Positions 34,541 through 43,833 are shown, counted from the first letter of the stretch. The stretch is DNA of 64,000 nt from Cupriavidus pauculus (GCF_008801835.1 NZ_VZOW01000004.1:248001-312000), one strand, 5' to 3'. A program made the numbers and translations. Notes: generated by a model from the sequence alone, not told the origin.

Positions 34541-35578
34541 TTAGTCGTAGCGCAGGTCGGTGGCCTTGCCCCAGAACACGCGGTACGCGTATGCCGTGTA
34601 GCCGAGGATGGTGGGCAGCACGACGGCCGCGCCGATCAGGATCACCATCAGCGATTCCGGCGCGCTGGCGGCTTGCCAGATATCGATGCGGTCCACCACC
34701 AGATAGGGGAACAGGCTGTACGCCAGGCCGTTGAACGCCATCAGGAAGATCACCGCGGTGCCGGCGAACGGCACCCAGCACCAGCGATCGTTGCCGCTGG
34801 CGTGCAGATCGCGCATGCGGCGCAGGAATCGCTCGATCACCACGAACAGCGCCATCGTCAGCAGCGGGATCGGCGCCAGCACGATGATGTTGGGCAGCGT
34901 GAACCATTTCTCGAAGATGCGCGCGCTGACCATTGGCGTGACGACCGAGATCGCGGCCACGCCGATGGCGGTGAGCCACAGGCTGCGCCGCGCCCAGTAG
35001 ATCGCGCGCAACTGCAAATTGCCCGTGGTTTTCATGATCAGCCACGAGGCGCCCAGCAGACAGTATCCGGCGACGAGGCACAGGCCCACCGCCACGGCGA
35101 ACAGCAGGTTGGGCAGATCGTAGCGGAAGCCGGTGATATACAGGCCCAGCATCAGACCCTGCGAGAAACTGGCCAGCAGCGATCCCGCATAGAACGCGAA
35201 ATTCCACCAAGGCTTGTGCGGATCGCGCGCCTTGACGCGGAAGTCGAACGCGACGCCGCGGATGATCAGGCCCGCCAGCATCAGCGCCACCGGCAGATAC
35301 AGGTTGGTCAGGATGACGCCGTGCGCGAGCGGAAACGCCGTCAGAAGCAGCCCCACGCCAAGCACCAGCCAGGTTTCGTTGGCATCCCAGAACGGGCCGA
35401 TCGACGCGATCATGGTGTCCTTGTCGGCGTCGTCGGCGCGGCGCAGCAGTACGCCCACGCCAAGATCGTAGCCGTCGAGGATCACATAGATCAGCATCGA
35501 CAGGGCCATCAGCGCCATGAACACCAGCGGCATCCAGCCTGCGGGCTGGCTCAGGTCGTGAATCGAAGATGGGTTCAT
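34541..35578 (-). CDS. cydB: Cytochrome bd-type quinol oxidase subunit II (CioB/CydB)
   Basis: A 345-residue membrane subunit with about eight helices. Family blocks are YVILDGYDLGVGVLL, IGPFWDANETWLVLGVGLLLTAFPLAHG, LIIRGVAFDFRVKA and FLMAFNGLAYSLFPYLV. ATG 35578 overlaps the cydA stop (ATGA), so the upstream extension of the frame is not used. With subunit I it oxidises quinol and reduces oxygen to water. No CydX-sized gene is evident after it. Confidence 0.95.
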   Translation of the reverse strand: MNPSSIHDLSQPAGWMPLVFMALMALSMLIYVILDGYDLGVGVLLRRADDADKDTMIASIGPFWDANETWLVLGVGLLLTAFPLAHGVILTNLYLPVALMLAGLIIRGVAFDFRVKARDPHKPWWNFAFYAGSLLASFSQGLMLGLYITGFRYDLPNLLFAVAVGLCLVAGYCLLGASWLIMKTTGNLQLRAIYWARRSLWLTAIGVAAISVVTPMVSARIFEKWFTLPNIIVLAPIPLLTMALFVVIERFLRRMRDLHASGNDRWCWVPFAGTAVIFLMAFNGLAYSLFPYLVVDRIDIWQAASAPESLMVILIGAAVVLPTILGYTAYAYRVFWGKATDLRYD

Positions 35579-36951
35579 TGCGCGCTCCCGGTGTCCGCGG
35601 CATGCGCGGGGTGCAAACCTGCGGGTGACAAGTCGATCTGCTTGGTCATGCCCGCCTTGCGGGCCAGGTGGAACACCACCGAGACATAGGCGACGATCAG
35701 CAGCAGGTACAGCGACAGATACATCGCCAGCGTGCTGCCGATCATCGTGGCGGGCACCTTGGAGGCCGCCTGCGCGGTGGTCAGCACGCCGTAGACCAGA
35801 TAGGGCTGACGGCCGATTTCGGTGACATACCAGCCGGCCACCAGCGCGATCCAGCCGGAAAACGTCATGGCTACCAGCGCGCGCGCCAGCCATGTCGACG
35901 GCGCGCCCCGGCGGCGCAGTTGCCAGGCGCCGAGCCACGACACCGCCAGCATCAGCAGTCCCACGCCCACCATGATGCGGAAGGCGAAAAACAGCGGCGC
36001 AACGGGCGGATGGCGGTCACCGAACGCATCGATACCGCGGATTTCGCCATCGATGGCGTGCGTCAGATACAGCGAGGCGAGCTTGGGAATGGCGATTTCA
36101 AAATCGTTTGACCGCGTGGTGGCGTTGGGCAGTCCGAACAGCACCGCCGGCGCACCTTTTTCGGTTTTCCAGATGCCTTCCATCGCGGCGATCTTGGCCG
36201 GCTGATGGTGCAGCGTATTCAGGCCGTGCAGGTCGCCAGCGACGATCTGCAGCGGAATCAACATTGCCGCCAGCGTGACGCCGGTGCGCAGCGAATGGAG
36301 GACTTCGCGGCTGCGGTCGTTGCGCAGCCAGCGATACGCCGAAATACCGGCCACCAGGAACGCCACGGTCAGGCCAGAGGCCAGCAGCATGTGCACCAGC
36401 CGATACGGGAACGACGGATTGAAGATGACGGCCAGCCAACTGGTAACGTGCGCGCGGCCATCGATCATCTCGAAGCCGGCCGGGGTTTGCATCCACGAGT
36501 TCAGCGCCAGAATCCAGAACGCCGACAGCGTGGTGCCGCCCGCCACCAGCAGCGTGGCGATGGTGTGCACGCGATTGCTGACGCGGCGCATTCCGAACAG
36601 CATGATGCCGAGGAACGTGGCTTCCAGAAAGAACGCGGTCAGTACTTCATAGGCCAGCAACGGCCCGGCGATATTGCCGACGGTCTCCATATAGCCGGGC
36701 CAGTTCGTGCCGAACTGGAAGCTCATGGTGATCCCGCTTACCACGCCGAGTGCAAACGTCAGCGCGAAGATCTTCACCCAGACGCGATACGCGTCCATCC
36801 AGCTTTCATCACCGGTCTTGTTGTAGCGCAGCTTGAAGAACAACAGCACCCACGCCAGCGAAATGCTGATCGTCGGAAACAGGATGTGGAACGTGATATT
36901 CGCGGCGAACTGGATGCGCGCCAGTATCACCGGATCGACACTTTCAAACAC
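35575..36951 (-). CDS. cydA: Cytochrome bd-type quinol oxidase subunit I, cyanide-insensitive (CioA) type
   Basis: A 458-residue subunit starting at GTG 36951, with GGAG six bases upstream. His22 (ANITFHILFP) and the His in PYRLVHMLLASG match haem ligands. The quinol loop is short, with HGLNTLHHQPAKIAAMEGIW instead of the long E. coli loop, which marks the CioA branch known for relative cyanide resistance. It follows the GbsR-type regulator by only three bases, and its ribosome site overlaps that gene's end, so regulator and oxidase are one operon. Confidence 0.95.
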   Translation of the reverse strand: MFESVDPVILARIQFAANITFHILFPTISISLAWVLLFFKLRYNKTGDESWMDAYRVWVKIFALTFALGVVSGITMSFQFGTNWPGYMETVGNIAGPLLAYEVLTAFFLEATFLGIMLFGMRRVSNRVHTIATLLVAGGTTLSAFWILALNSWMQTPAGFEMIDGRAHVTSWLAVIFNPSFPYRLVHMLLASGLTVAFLVAGISAYRWLRNDRSREVLHSLRTGVTLAAMLIPLQIVAGDLHGLNTLHHQPAKIAAMEGIWKTEKGAPAVLFGLPNATTRSNDFEIAIPKLASLYLTHAIDGEIRGIDAFGDRHPPVAPLFFAFRIMVGVGLLMLAVSWLGAWQLRRRGAPSTWLARALVAMTFSGWIALVAGWYVTEIGRQPYLVYGVLTTAQAASKVPATMIGSTLAMYLSLYLLLIVAYVSVVFHLARKAGMTKQIDLSPAGLHPAHAADTGSAQ

Positions 36952-36954
36952 GGG

Positions 36955-37599
36955 TTACTCCTTGCGGGATCGGGCAGACTTTGCGGGGGATTTGCCGGCG
37001 ACGGATTTGGCGGGCGCGCGCCCACGTTCCTTGTCCTTGGCCGCGCCGCCCATGCCGATGGCAGTGGTCAGGCGGTCCTTGACGTCCAGCAGCTTGGTGA
37101 CGCGCGAGCCCAGGCGCATCAGTTTTTCCAGTGTGGCCACATCGAGCTTCTGCATGTCGCCAAACCATGTGGTGACCAACAGGATCAGACCGTACATTTC
37201 CTTCATGCGCGCCTGCGCGTGACGATCGTCCTCAGACAGGGGCGTCTCCAGCTGCACCTCGCGCAGCATCGACAGGGTGGGATCGATCTCGCGCCGGCGC
37301 CGCTCTTCGGCCAGCGTGCGGAAAATCGCCCAGACATCGTCAGGCGCGGAGAAATACTCGCGACGGTCCCCGGGCTGGTGCGAAAGCCTCACCAGATTCC
37401 ACGATTCCAGTTCCTTGAGCCCGATGCTGACGTTGGAGCGCGAAAACCCCAGCGATTCAGCAATCTCGTCGGCATTCAGCGGACGCGCCGCAGTGAAGAG
37501 CAGGGCGTAGATCTGACCAACTGTCCGGTTGATCCCCCAGCGGCTGCCCATCTCACCGAAGTGGAGGACAAAGCGCTGGATCAGGGGCGAGAGCTGCAT
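36955..37599 (-). CDS. GbsR/MarR-type transcriptional regulator of the bd-oxidase operon
   Basis: A 214-residue protein with a winged helix at about residues 10-85 (GINRTVGQIYALLFTAARPLNADEIAESLGFSRSNVSIGLKEL) followed by WNLVRLSHQPGDRREYFSAPDD, the GbsR pattern. A helical dimer part and a Lys/Ala-rich tail follow. ATG 37599 fits the family; the open frame upstream crosses the operator dyad at 37606-37641 and is rejected. The gene is first in an operon with cydAB. The nearby dyad suggests that the protein controls its own promoter, sensing oxygen limitation, cyanide or redox state; which one is not visible. Confidence 0.85.
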   Translation of the reverse strand: MQLSPLIQRFVLHFGEMGSRWGINRTVGQIYALLFTAARPLNADEIAESLGFSRSNVSIGLKELESWNLVRLSHQPGDRREYFSAPDDVWAIFRTLAEERRRREIDPTLSMLREVQLETPLSEDDRHAQARMKEMYGLILLVTTWFGDMQKLDVATLEKLMRLGSRVTKLLDVKDRLTTAIGMGGAAKDKERGRAPAKSVAGKSPAKSARSRKE

Positions 37600-37605
37600 T
37601 GTCTT

Positions 37606-37641
37606 GTTTTGAATTTTCAGAAAGTTGTGAAAGTTTAAAAC
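37606..37641. promoter_or_regulatory. 36-bp dyad before the gbsR-like/cydAB operon
   Basis: The arms GTTTTGAATTTTCA (37606-37619) and TGAAAGTTTAAAAC (37628-37641) are inverted repeats with two mismatches around an eight-base centre. It ends seven bases before the regulator ATG and is strikingly AT-rich. It is the likely autoregulatory operator. Confidence 0.68.
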
Positions 37642-37693
37642 AAAACAGAGAAAGGTGCATCCGCGTGGGCTCAAGTGTGACGGACTGCCTTAC

Positions 37694-37710
37694 GATTCCG
37701 CTGCGTTATC
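37694..37710. promoter_or_regulatory. LysR-type T-N11-A operator, site 1 (porin operon)
   Basis: GATTCCGCTGCGTTATC has the form GAT-N2-CGC-N-GCG-N2-ATC and contains T-N11-A. It lies 94 bases before the porin ATG. Sixteen of 17 bases match site 3 (43834-43850), and 15 match the reverse complement of site 2 (42876-42892). Confidence 0.78.
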
Positions 37711-37803
37711 AGACAAGCCGCTGCCGTTATCCTTCCGCCCTCGAACTTCCTCTAACTTTTGCGCTGAGGCCCGCGACAAAAATCTGAGAAGAGGGGAAGC
37801 GGA

Positions 37804-38862
37804 ATGGGAAGAGGATGGAGGAAGCGACTCGCCATTGGCGGGCTGGCGCTGGGCGCCGGCGCCGCAAATGCGGGGTCCGTAACGTTGTACGGTGTGGCCG
37901 ACCAGGCGGTGGAGTACGCGCATGGGTCTAGCAGCGTGGCCCGCATCGAAGATGGCCGCCAGGCGGCTTCGCGGTTTGGCATGCGCGGTGTGGAAGACCT
38001 GGGCGGCAACCTGAAGGCGATCTTCGTTGCTGAAGCGGGCTTTCGGATGGATACGGGGGCCGAGTTCTTCGGCAACGGATCGATATTCGGCCGACAAGCC
38101 TTTGTCGGCCTCAAAGGGAACTGGGGCGAAGTGCGCATGGGGCGGCAGTACACGCCGGCCTTCTACGTTATCGCGCGGCTCGACCCGTTTTCGCTGAACG
38201 CGGCGGTGTCGCCGTTCACGCTGGTCGCCAAGTCGAGCGCTCAGGGCACGGGCTACGTACCCTACGCGTCGCGTGTCGATAACGCCGTGACCTACAACAC
38301 GCCAGACTGGAACGGGCTGACCGCATCGGCCACCTATGCGTTCGGCGAAGTGCCAGGCGAGATGCAGCAGGCCAGCACCTACGGCGCGAACGTCCAGTAC
38401 TTTCGCGGACCGGTCTACCTGATGTATGGCTTCCAGGCCAGCACCAACAAGCCGGCGACGGCAGCCATCCCGCAGGGCCAGACACGGACCCACTATGTTG
38501 GCGGGACCTACAACATCGCGAGGAAGGTGGAACTCGGCGCTTTCTTCGGCTACAGCGCGAGCCAAATCGCGTCCACCGCGGCGGCCCGCTACTACGCGTT
38601 GACGATGGACTGGGTTGCCACGCCGGCATGGACGATCAAGCTCGCGGCGCTCAAGCGCGTGGTGGTCGGCATGACCGAGCGGCCGCTGGGCATGGCCTTC
38701 GGCGTGGATCATTCGCTGTCGCGCCGGACCATGCTGTATAGCCGCGTGGCCTACATCCGTAACTCGCCAGGTGGCAGCGTTACGATCAACGCCATTCCGA
38801 TCGACCAGGGCAGCGGTGACCAAGGGTACTCCGTCAGCCTGGGCGTCAAGCACGTTTTCTGA
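37804..38862 (+). CDS. Gram-negative general porin, Omp32/Burkholderia type
   Basis: A 352-residue outer-membrane porin. The signal peptide ends GAANA, followed by GSVTLYGVADQAVEYA, the standard first strand. Other marks are RFGMRGVEDLGGNLKAIFVAEAGF, RQAFVGLKGNWGEVRMGRQYTP and the terminal strand SVSLGVKHVF ending in Phe, as needed for BAM insertion. It forms a trimeric diffusion channel. It is first of three plus-strand genes with short gaps (Bug receptor, hydrolase) under a LysR-type box, so it probably admits the pathway substrate. Confidence 0.93.
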   Translation: MGRGWRKRLAIGGLALGAGAANAGSVTLYGVADQAVEYAHGSSSVARIEDGRQAASRFGMRGVEDLGGNLKAIFVAEAGFRMDTGAEFFGNGSIFGRQAFVGLKGNWGEVRMGRQYTPAFYVIARLDPFSLNAAVSPFTLVAKSSAQGTGYVPYASRVDNAVTYNTPDWNGLTASATYAFGEVPGEMQQASTYGANVQYFRGPVYLMYGFQASTNKPATAAIPQGQTRTHYVGGTYNIARKVELGAFFGYSASQIASTAAARYYALTMDWVATPAWTIKLAALKRVVVGMTERPLGMAFGVDHSLSRRTMLYSRVAYIRNSPGGSVTINAIPIDQGSGDQGYSVSLGVKHVF

Positions 38863-38893
38863 TCGCACCAACCATCCTCACTGAAGGCCATGC

Positions 38894-39910
38894 ATGAGTG
38901 AATCGAACTTCGCGGCGGATCGACGCCGCTTCATCGCGGGGGCCGGCGGCGGCCTGCTGGGATTGAGCGCCCTTAGCGCCCTGGGGCTGCCCCTGCGCGC
39001 CTCGGCGGCACAGTGGCCGGACCGCACGGTGCGCTTTGTCACGTACTCGGGCGCAGGAGATCCGGTGGACCTGCGGCTGCGCGACTTCCTGCAATCGCTG
39101 GCGCACGAGTACCGCAACACGCCGATGATCGTGGAAAACAAGACGGGGGCCGCCGGGCAGATTGCTGCCCAGTCCGTGCTGCTCGCGCCGCCCGAAGGCT
39201 ATGACTTCCTGCTGGCCAACGCCACGTTCACTATCACGCCGTCGTACTTCCGCAAGCTCTCGTACAAGCCGCTGTCGGACTTCGTGCCGGTGGCGCTGTC
39301 CGGCTCGGCGCCGATCGGTTTTGCGGTGCCGGCGTCCAACCCCGCGCGCACGTTCAAGGAATGGGTGGCCTGGGCAAAGCAGCAGCGGGGCACCCTGAAC
39401 TACGCGTCGCTGGGCAATGGATCGGTATCGCACCTGTACGGGTTCCAGATCCGCGACGACTTCAAGCTCGACGCCACCCACATTCCGTACAAGGCGTCCG
39501 GCGCGGCGCTGATCGACATGCTGCGTGGGCAGATCTCGTACGTCATGCTCGACACGTTCAACCTGCGGCCGCTGCTGGCAAAGAATCAGGTGCGCATTCT
39601 GGCGGTCACCGGCGCCGATCGCTCGCAGTATCTGCCCGATGTCCCGACCTTCCGCGAACTCGGCTTCAACGGTTATAAGCGCACCGGCTGGACGGCGTTC
39701 ATGGCCAAGACCGGCACGCCGACGGACATCGTCGCGTCGCTGAACCGGTCGATCAACAAGATCAATGCCACGCCAGAGTGGGCGCGCAAGCGCGACGAGG
39801 TGTGGTCCGGCTGGAAGCCGCTGACACCGGCCGAGCTGCAACAGCAGCTTCAGAGCGAAGTTGCCGCGTGGGGCGACCTAGTGCGCCGTTCGGGTGTATT
39901 TGGAGATTGA
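38894..39910 (+). CDS. Bug-family solute-binding receptor with twin-arginine signal
   Basis: A 338-residue TctC-like receptor. The N-terminus DRRRFIAGAGGGLLGLSALS is a Tat-type signal (RRxF then a mildly hydrophobic stretch), unlike the Sec signals of the other two Bug proteins here. The mature part starts AQWPDRTVRFVTYSGAGDPVDL, where the common PGG loop is replaced by GAG, and has PYKASGAALIDMLRGQISY and TGTPTDIVASLNR. It lies 31 bases after the porin and five before the hydrolase. No TctAB genes are near. It should bind the carboxylated or amide substrate hydrolysed by the next gene product. Confidence 0.9.
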   Translation: MSESNFAADRRRFIAGAGGGLLGLSALSALGLPLRASAAQWPDRTVRFVTYSGAGDPVDLRLRDFLQSLAHEYRNTPMIVENKTGAAGQIAAQSVLLAPPEGYDFLLANATFTITPSYFRKLSYKPLSDFVPVALSGSAPIGFAVPASNPARTFKEWVAWAKQQRGTLNYASLGNGSVSHLYGFQIRDDFKLDATHIPYKASGAALIDMLRGQISYVMLDTFNLRPLLAKNQVRILAVTGADRSQYLPDVPTFRELGFNGYKRTGWTAFMAKTGTPTDIVASLNRSINKINATPEWARKRDEVWSGWKPLTPAELQQQLQSEVAAWGDLVRRSGVFGD

Positions 39911-39915
39911 GAGAC

Positions 39916-41169
39916 ATGAGCGCACAAGTGAACGGACAAGTCACGACATTGCAGGCCCATACCGATGCCGTGCCCGAAGAGCAGGTAATGGCCGGATTTC
40001 CGCCAGCCCCGGAAACACGCGTCGGGCCAACAAACTGGTTCAAGCTGCCGTGGCTGCGCTGGTCGCTGATCCATCGTTCGCTGTCGGTGCCGACCGTTGA
40101 CATCTGGCGCGGCGACGCTGCGCCTTCTGCGTTGCCGCCGGGCGACGCACTCGATGGTGCGACGGTGGTTACGGGGCCTGACGGATCGGAGATGGAACTC
40201 GATCAAGTGCTCGGCGTTTTGGAGATCGACGCCTTCATGGTGCTCCATCGTGGCAAGGTGGTGTTCGAGCGCTACCTGCACGGCATGGCGCCCCATCTGC
40301 GGCACGGCAGCGCGTCGATCAGCAAGTCCTACCTGGGCATTGTCGCCGGCATCCTCGCGCATGAGGGCAAGCTGGACCTGACGGCCACGGCGGAAAGCTA
40401 CGTTCCCGAAATGTGCGGCACGGCGATGGGCGGCGCCACGCTCCAGCAGTTGCTGGACATGCAGGCGGGTATCGTGCGGCCGAATCTGGGAGACCGGCCC
40501 TCCGCGCTTGGTGCCCAGGACGGTGGCGTGTTCGAAGTGCTTGGATTGCTGCCGCGCCGGCCCGAATCCCCGACCGATTTCTACGACTTCGTGCTCAAGA
40601 AGCCGGTTGCCGGGCGGCATGGCGAGCGGCTGTACTACGACAACGGCCAGCCCGAGGCGCTGGCCTGGGTGCTGCGACGGGTCACCGGCAGATCGATCGC
40701 TGACCTGATGTCGACGTACCTGTTCCAGCCGATGTCGACCGAACGCGATGGGTTTTACTCGGTCGACAAGACGGGTGCCGAGTTTTCGTCCGGCGGCCTG
40801 AGCCTGACGCTGCGCGATCTGGCGCGCTTTGGAGAAACCATCCGCGGCAATGGCTTCTTCAACGGCCGGCGCATCATCCCTGAGGCCGTGCTGGCCGATA
40901 TCCGCGCTGGCGGCGACAAAGCGTTGTTCGCGGAAAGCCGCTTTGCTGCGGCCTACCCGGGCGGCTCCTATCGCAACTACTTCTATCTGTCGCACGACCG
41001 CTTGCAGGGTATTTCGGCGCAAGGCCGGTACGGACAGCGCCTCTATGTATCGCCAGTGGCCGATGTCGTGATCGCGCACTTCGGCGCGGCACCGGGCCAG
41101 TCACCGCATCCGTTCGAGGTGCCCTATGCGCGCCTGCATCGCGAGATCGCCGAAACGCTGATGGGCTGA
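39916..41169 (+). CDS. Beta-lactamase-fold serine hydrolase (NylB/esterase class C-like)
   Basis: A 417-residue enzyme from ATG 39916 (GAGATTGAGAGAC upstream; the frame is open earlier but overlaps the Bug gene). The catalytic tetrad SISK is at residues 134-137 (GSASISKSYLG), with the second motif YDN in LYYDNGQPEALAW. There is no signal peptide, so it acts in the cytoplasm on an imported substrate. It resembles 6-aminohexanoate-dimer hydrolase and family VIII esterases in layout. The two small genes before it (porin, Bug) supply uptake. Whether it cuts an amide or an ester is open. Confidence 0.87.
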   Translation: MSAQVNGQVTTLQAHTDAVPEEQVMAGFPPAPETRVGPTNWFKLPWLRWSLIHRSLSVPTVDIWRGDAAPSALPPGDALDGATVVTGPDGSEMELDQVLGVLEIDAFMVLHRGKVVFERYLHGMAPHLRHGSASISKSYLGIVAGILAHEGKLDLTATAESYVPEMCGTAMGGATLQQLLDMQAGIVRPNLGDRPSALGAQDGGVFEVLGLLPRRPESPTDFYDFVLKKPVAGRHGERLYYDNGQPEALAWVLRRVTGRSIADLMSTYLFQPMSTERDGFYSVDKTGAEFSSGGLSLTLRDLARFGETIRGNGFFNGRRIIPEAVLADIRAGGDKALFAESRFAAAYPGGSYRNYFYLSHDRLQGISAQGRYGQRLYVSPVADVVIAHFGAAPGQSPHPFEVPYARLHREIAETLMG

Positions 41170-41191
41170 ATACGTACGCCTGCCAACGAAG

Positions 41192-41216
41192 AGACCCCGC
41201 TCGCGCGGGGTCTTTG
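41192..41216. terminator. Bidirectional terminator between hydrolase and acyl-CoA ligase genes
   Basis: AGACCCCGC (41192-41200) pairs perfectly with GCGGGGTCT (41205-41213) over TCGC, followed by TTTG. It lies between convergent genes 23 bases after the hydrolase stop. Confidence 0.85.
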
Positions 41217-41240
41217 TCATTGCGGATTCCACAAGAGGAC

Positions 41241-42797
41241 TCAGGCTACGCGCCGGTCCTGGTCTTTCCAGAATATTTCCCGTACCGCCTTGCGCGACAG
41301 CTTGCCATTTGCGTTCTTCGGCAGCTCGGCCACCACGTCGACAGACCTCGGCTTCTTGAAGTCGGCCAGCCGTTCGGCGCAGTGCTGGATCAGGTCGTCG
41401 GCCTGCGCGCTAACGCCATCGCGCAGCACCACTACCGCCTTGACACTTTCGCCCCAGACCGGGTCGGGCACGCCCACCACGCAGGCTTCGAAGACGGCGG
41501 GGTGTTGATACAGCACGGTTTCTATCTCCGCGGGATAGACGTTGAAACCACCCGAGATGATCATGTCCTTCTTGCGGTCGACGATATACAGGTAGCCCCG
41601 GTCGTCGGCGCGCGCAAGGTCGCCGGTATGGAGCCAGCCGTTGCGCAACGCGGCGGCGGTCAGTTCGGGTTCGCGCCAGTAGCCGGCAAACACGTCGGGG
41701 CCCGCGATGACGATTTCGCCGATCTCGCCGGCCGGTACCTGCTGGCCGGCATCGTCAACCAGGCATACGCGCGCCTCGCTGAACGGACGCCCACACGAAG
41801 CCAGTCGCTCGGGATTGCCTTGCTCGATGGCCACGCGATGATCGTCGATAGTCAGTGCAACCAGTCCGCCAGTCGTCTCGCCTGCTCCATAGCCTTGCGA
41901 CAGGATCGGCCCGAATGCGCGCCAGGCCTCGACGATGCGTGCCGGGGCCATCGGAGCGGATCCGTAGGTCATCGAGCGCAGCGTGGAAAGATCGAATCGC
42001 GCGCGGTCCGGCACTGCCAGCAGCATGTTGATCATGGTGGGCACAACGAAGGTATGCGTGACACGATGCGTCGCCACCGACGCGAGGAAGGCTTCGGGAT
42101 CGAACCGTTCGTGCAGCAGGATGGTGCCGCCCTGGGACAGGAACGGCTGGATGAACATGCCGCTGGCGTGGGTAATGGGGCCCGCCAGCGCCAGCACGTC
42201 GCCGGGGTTGACGCGCATGCGTCCGGTCAGCACCTTGCGCAGCGATGCCATGCGGTTGCCCATGGTTTGCATGGCTGCTTTGAGCTTGCCGGTGGAGCCG
42301 GACGTGTAGTGAAGCACGGCCAGATCGACATCGGCCAGTTCCACGTCGGGATTGACATCAGAAGCTTGCGCGAGCATCTGTTCATAGCTCACAAAGCGCG
42401 GATCGGTGCCACCAAACAGCACTCGGCGGCGCACGGACGGCACGGCATCGGCCAAGGCATGCAGGCGCTCGGCGTGGGCCGGACCGCTGATCAGCACGGC
42501 GGGCTCCGCATTGCGCAGTGTCTCCAGCACTTCGTCATCGGAAAGCCGTGCGTTGAGCGCAACCTTGACTAGCCCGCTCTTGTACAGCGCGACCTCGAGC
42601 TCTATCAACTCCGGCCGATTCCAGGATTGGATGGCTACGCGGTCTCCTTTTTGCAGGCCCAGGCTTAGGAGCGCGTTGGCCAGTCGGCTGGAACGGGTGT
42701 CGAGTTCGGCAAAAGTGATACGGCGGTCGGCAAAGAGAATGGCCGGCCGGTCGGGCCAGTACTGTGCGCTGCGCGCGACGAATCGCCCCAGATTCAT
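41241..42797 (-). CDS. AMP-dependent acyl-CoA synthetase/ligase
   Basis: A 518-residue ANL-superfamily enzyme. The ATP loop is LHYTSGSTGKLKAAMQT, the mid motif is GYGAGETTGGLVAL, and the hinge and C-terminal domain read GDLARADDRGYLYIVDRKKDMIISGGFNVYPAEIE with the catalytic lysine in LPKNANGKLSRKAV. It activates a carboxylic acid to its CoA thioester through an acyl-AMP. A LysR-type box at 42876-42892 lies about 80 bases before its start, the same operator as before the porin operon and the dehydrogenase. It probably activates the acid released by the hydrolase. Confidence 0.93.
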   Translation of the reverse strand: MNLGRFVARSAQYWPDRPAILFADRRITFAELDTRSSRLANALLSLGLQKGDRVAIQSWNRPELIELEVALYKSGLVKVALNARLSDDEVLETLRNAEPAVLISGPAHAERLHALADAVPSVRRRVLFGGTDPRFVSYEQMLAQASDVNPDVELADVDLAVLHYTSGSTGKLKAAMQTMGNRMASLRKVLTGRMRVNPGDVLALAGPITHASGMFIQPFLSQGGTILLHERFDPEAFLASVATHRVTHTFVVPTMINMLLAVPDRARFDLSTLRSMTYGSAPMAPARIVEAWRAFGPILSQGYGAGETTGGLVALTIDDHRVAIEQGNPERLASCGRPFSEARVCLVDDAGQQVPAGEIGEIVIAGPDVFAGYWREPELTAAALRNGWLHTGDLARADDRGYLYIVDRKKDMIISGGFNVYPAEIETVLYQHPAVFEACVVGVPDPVWGESVKAVVVLRDGVSAQADDLIQHCAERLADFKKPRSVDVVAELPKNANGKLSRKAVREIFWKDQDRRVA

Positions 42798-42875
42798 GAT
42801 GTTTTCCGGTGGATGGATGGGGCGACCAGTCTAGGCAGTGGCGCAGTGCATGCCGATAGCGGTGCGCGCTTTGCC

Positions 42876-42892
42876 GATAACGCCACGGAATC
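42876..42892. promoter_or_regulatory. LysR-type T-N11-A operator, site 2 (acyl-CoA ligase)
   Basis: GATAACGCCACGGAATC is the inverted form of sites 1 and 3 with two central differences, and keeps T-N11-A. It is oriented toward the minus-strand ligase gene, 79 bases before its ATG. Confidence 0.75.
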
Positions 42893-42931
42893 GGCAGGGC
42901 GCAAGGTGAGGCGGGTTTGTCCGTGGCAACT

Positions 42932-43831
42932 TCAGGTATCGCGATAGACCTGTGAACGTTCCAGCAGGATCTGGATCAGGCGCTCGGCCAGCGGCGACTG
43001 GTAGGCGTCCTTGCGGCGTAGCACGCCGATGGACCGTTGCCAACGCGCGGAAGCGATCTCCAGGATGGCCAGCCCCTGCGTCTGCGCAACCGTGCGCCGC
43101 CCGAGCACCGTCAGCAGATCGCTGCTATGGATGACCGTCAGAAGGGCCGCCGCTGACGAGTTGGTTTCCACGGCCACGTTTGGGGCAGGCAGGCCAGCCT
43201 CGGCGAAGCGCGCCTCAACCAGTCGGCGCGCCACTACGTTGGTATTGGGCAGTAGCCACGAGTAGTCGCACAGGTCGGCAAGCCTCAGCGAGCGCCGGTC
43301 CAACAACGGATGGCGATCCCGCGCAATCACCACGAGTTCGTCGTCGAACAACGGGATCTGCTCGAATTCCGGATCGCCTTTGCGCGCCAGGGCCGCGATG
43401 CACAGATCGAGGTCGCCGAGGCGGAGCGACGAGTAGAGCGAATCGTTGAGGCCGATGGAGATCTGGATATGGGCGGCAGGCCGCTGCTTGATGAGTTCGG
43501 TGCAGGCTTCCGAGAAAAACATGCTCAGGATCGAAGCGGGTACGCCTACGCGAACCAGGCCGATCTTGCCAAGGTGCAGGTCGTTGGCTTCCTTGATGGC
43601 ATCGTCGAGCGAGGACCTCACCTGCAGCACGCGTTCAAAGAATACCGACCCGGCGGACGTCAGCGTCATGCCTTTGGCATTGCGTTCGAAGAGCTGTATT
43701 CCCAGTTCCTGCTCCAGGCGTTGCACCCCCTTGGTCAGCGCCGGTTGACTCTGGCCGAGCTTCTCCGAAGCGCGTCCCACGTGGCCTGCCTGTGCCACTT
43801 CCAGAAAATAATTCAGATCCTCAAGCCTCAT
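42932..43831 (-). CDS. LysR-family regulator, likely controller of the porin/Bug/hydrolase/ligase/dehydrogenase regulon
   Basis: A 299-residue LysR protein from ATG 43831. The winged helix is MRLEDLNYFLEVAQAGHVGRASEKLGQSQPALTKGVQRLEQ, of the CynR/CatR-like branch. The effector part has LVRVGVPASILSMFF and GDLDLCIAALARK. It is divergent from the acyl-CoA dehydrogenase gene, and operator site 3 begins three bases beyond its start. Two more copies of that operator precede the ligase and porin operons, so it is the natural regulator of all three. The inducer is unknown, probably a CoA ester or the free acid. Confidence 0.9.
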   Translation of the reverse strand: MRLEDLNYFLEVAQAGHVGRASEKLGQSQPALTKGVQRLEQELGIQLFERNAKGMTLTSAGSVFFERVLQVRSSLDDAIKEANDLHLGKIGLVRVGVPASILSMFFSEACTELIKQRPAAHIQISIGLNDSLYSSLRLGDLDLCIAALARKGDPEFEQIPLFDDELVVIARDRHPLLDRRSLRLADLCDYSWLLPNTNVVARRLVEARFAEAGLPAPNVAVETNSSAAALLTVIHSSDLLTVLGRRTVAQTQGLAILEIASARWQRSIGVLRRKDAYQSPLAERLIQILLERSQVYRDT

Positions 43832-43833
43832 CT

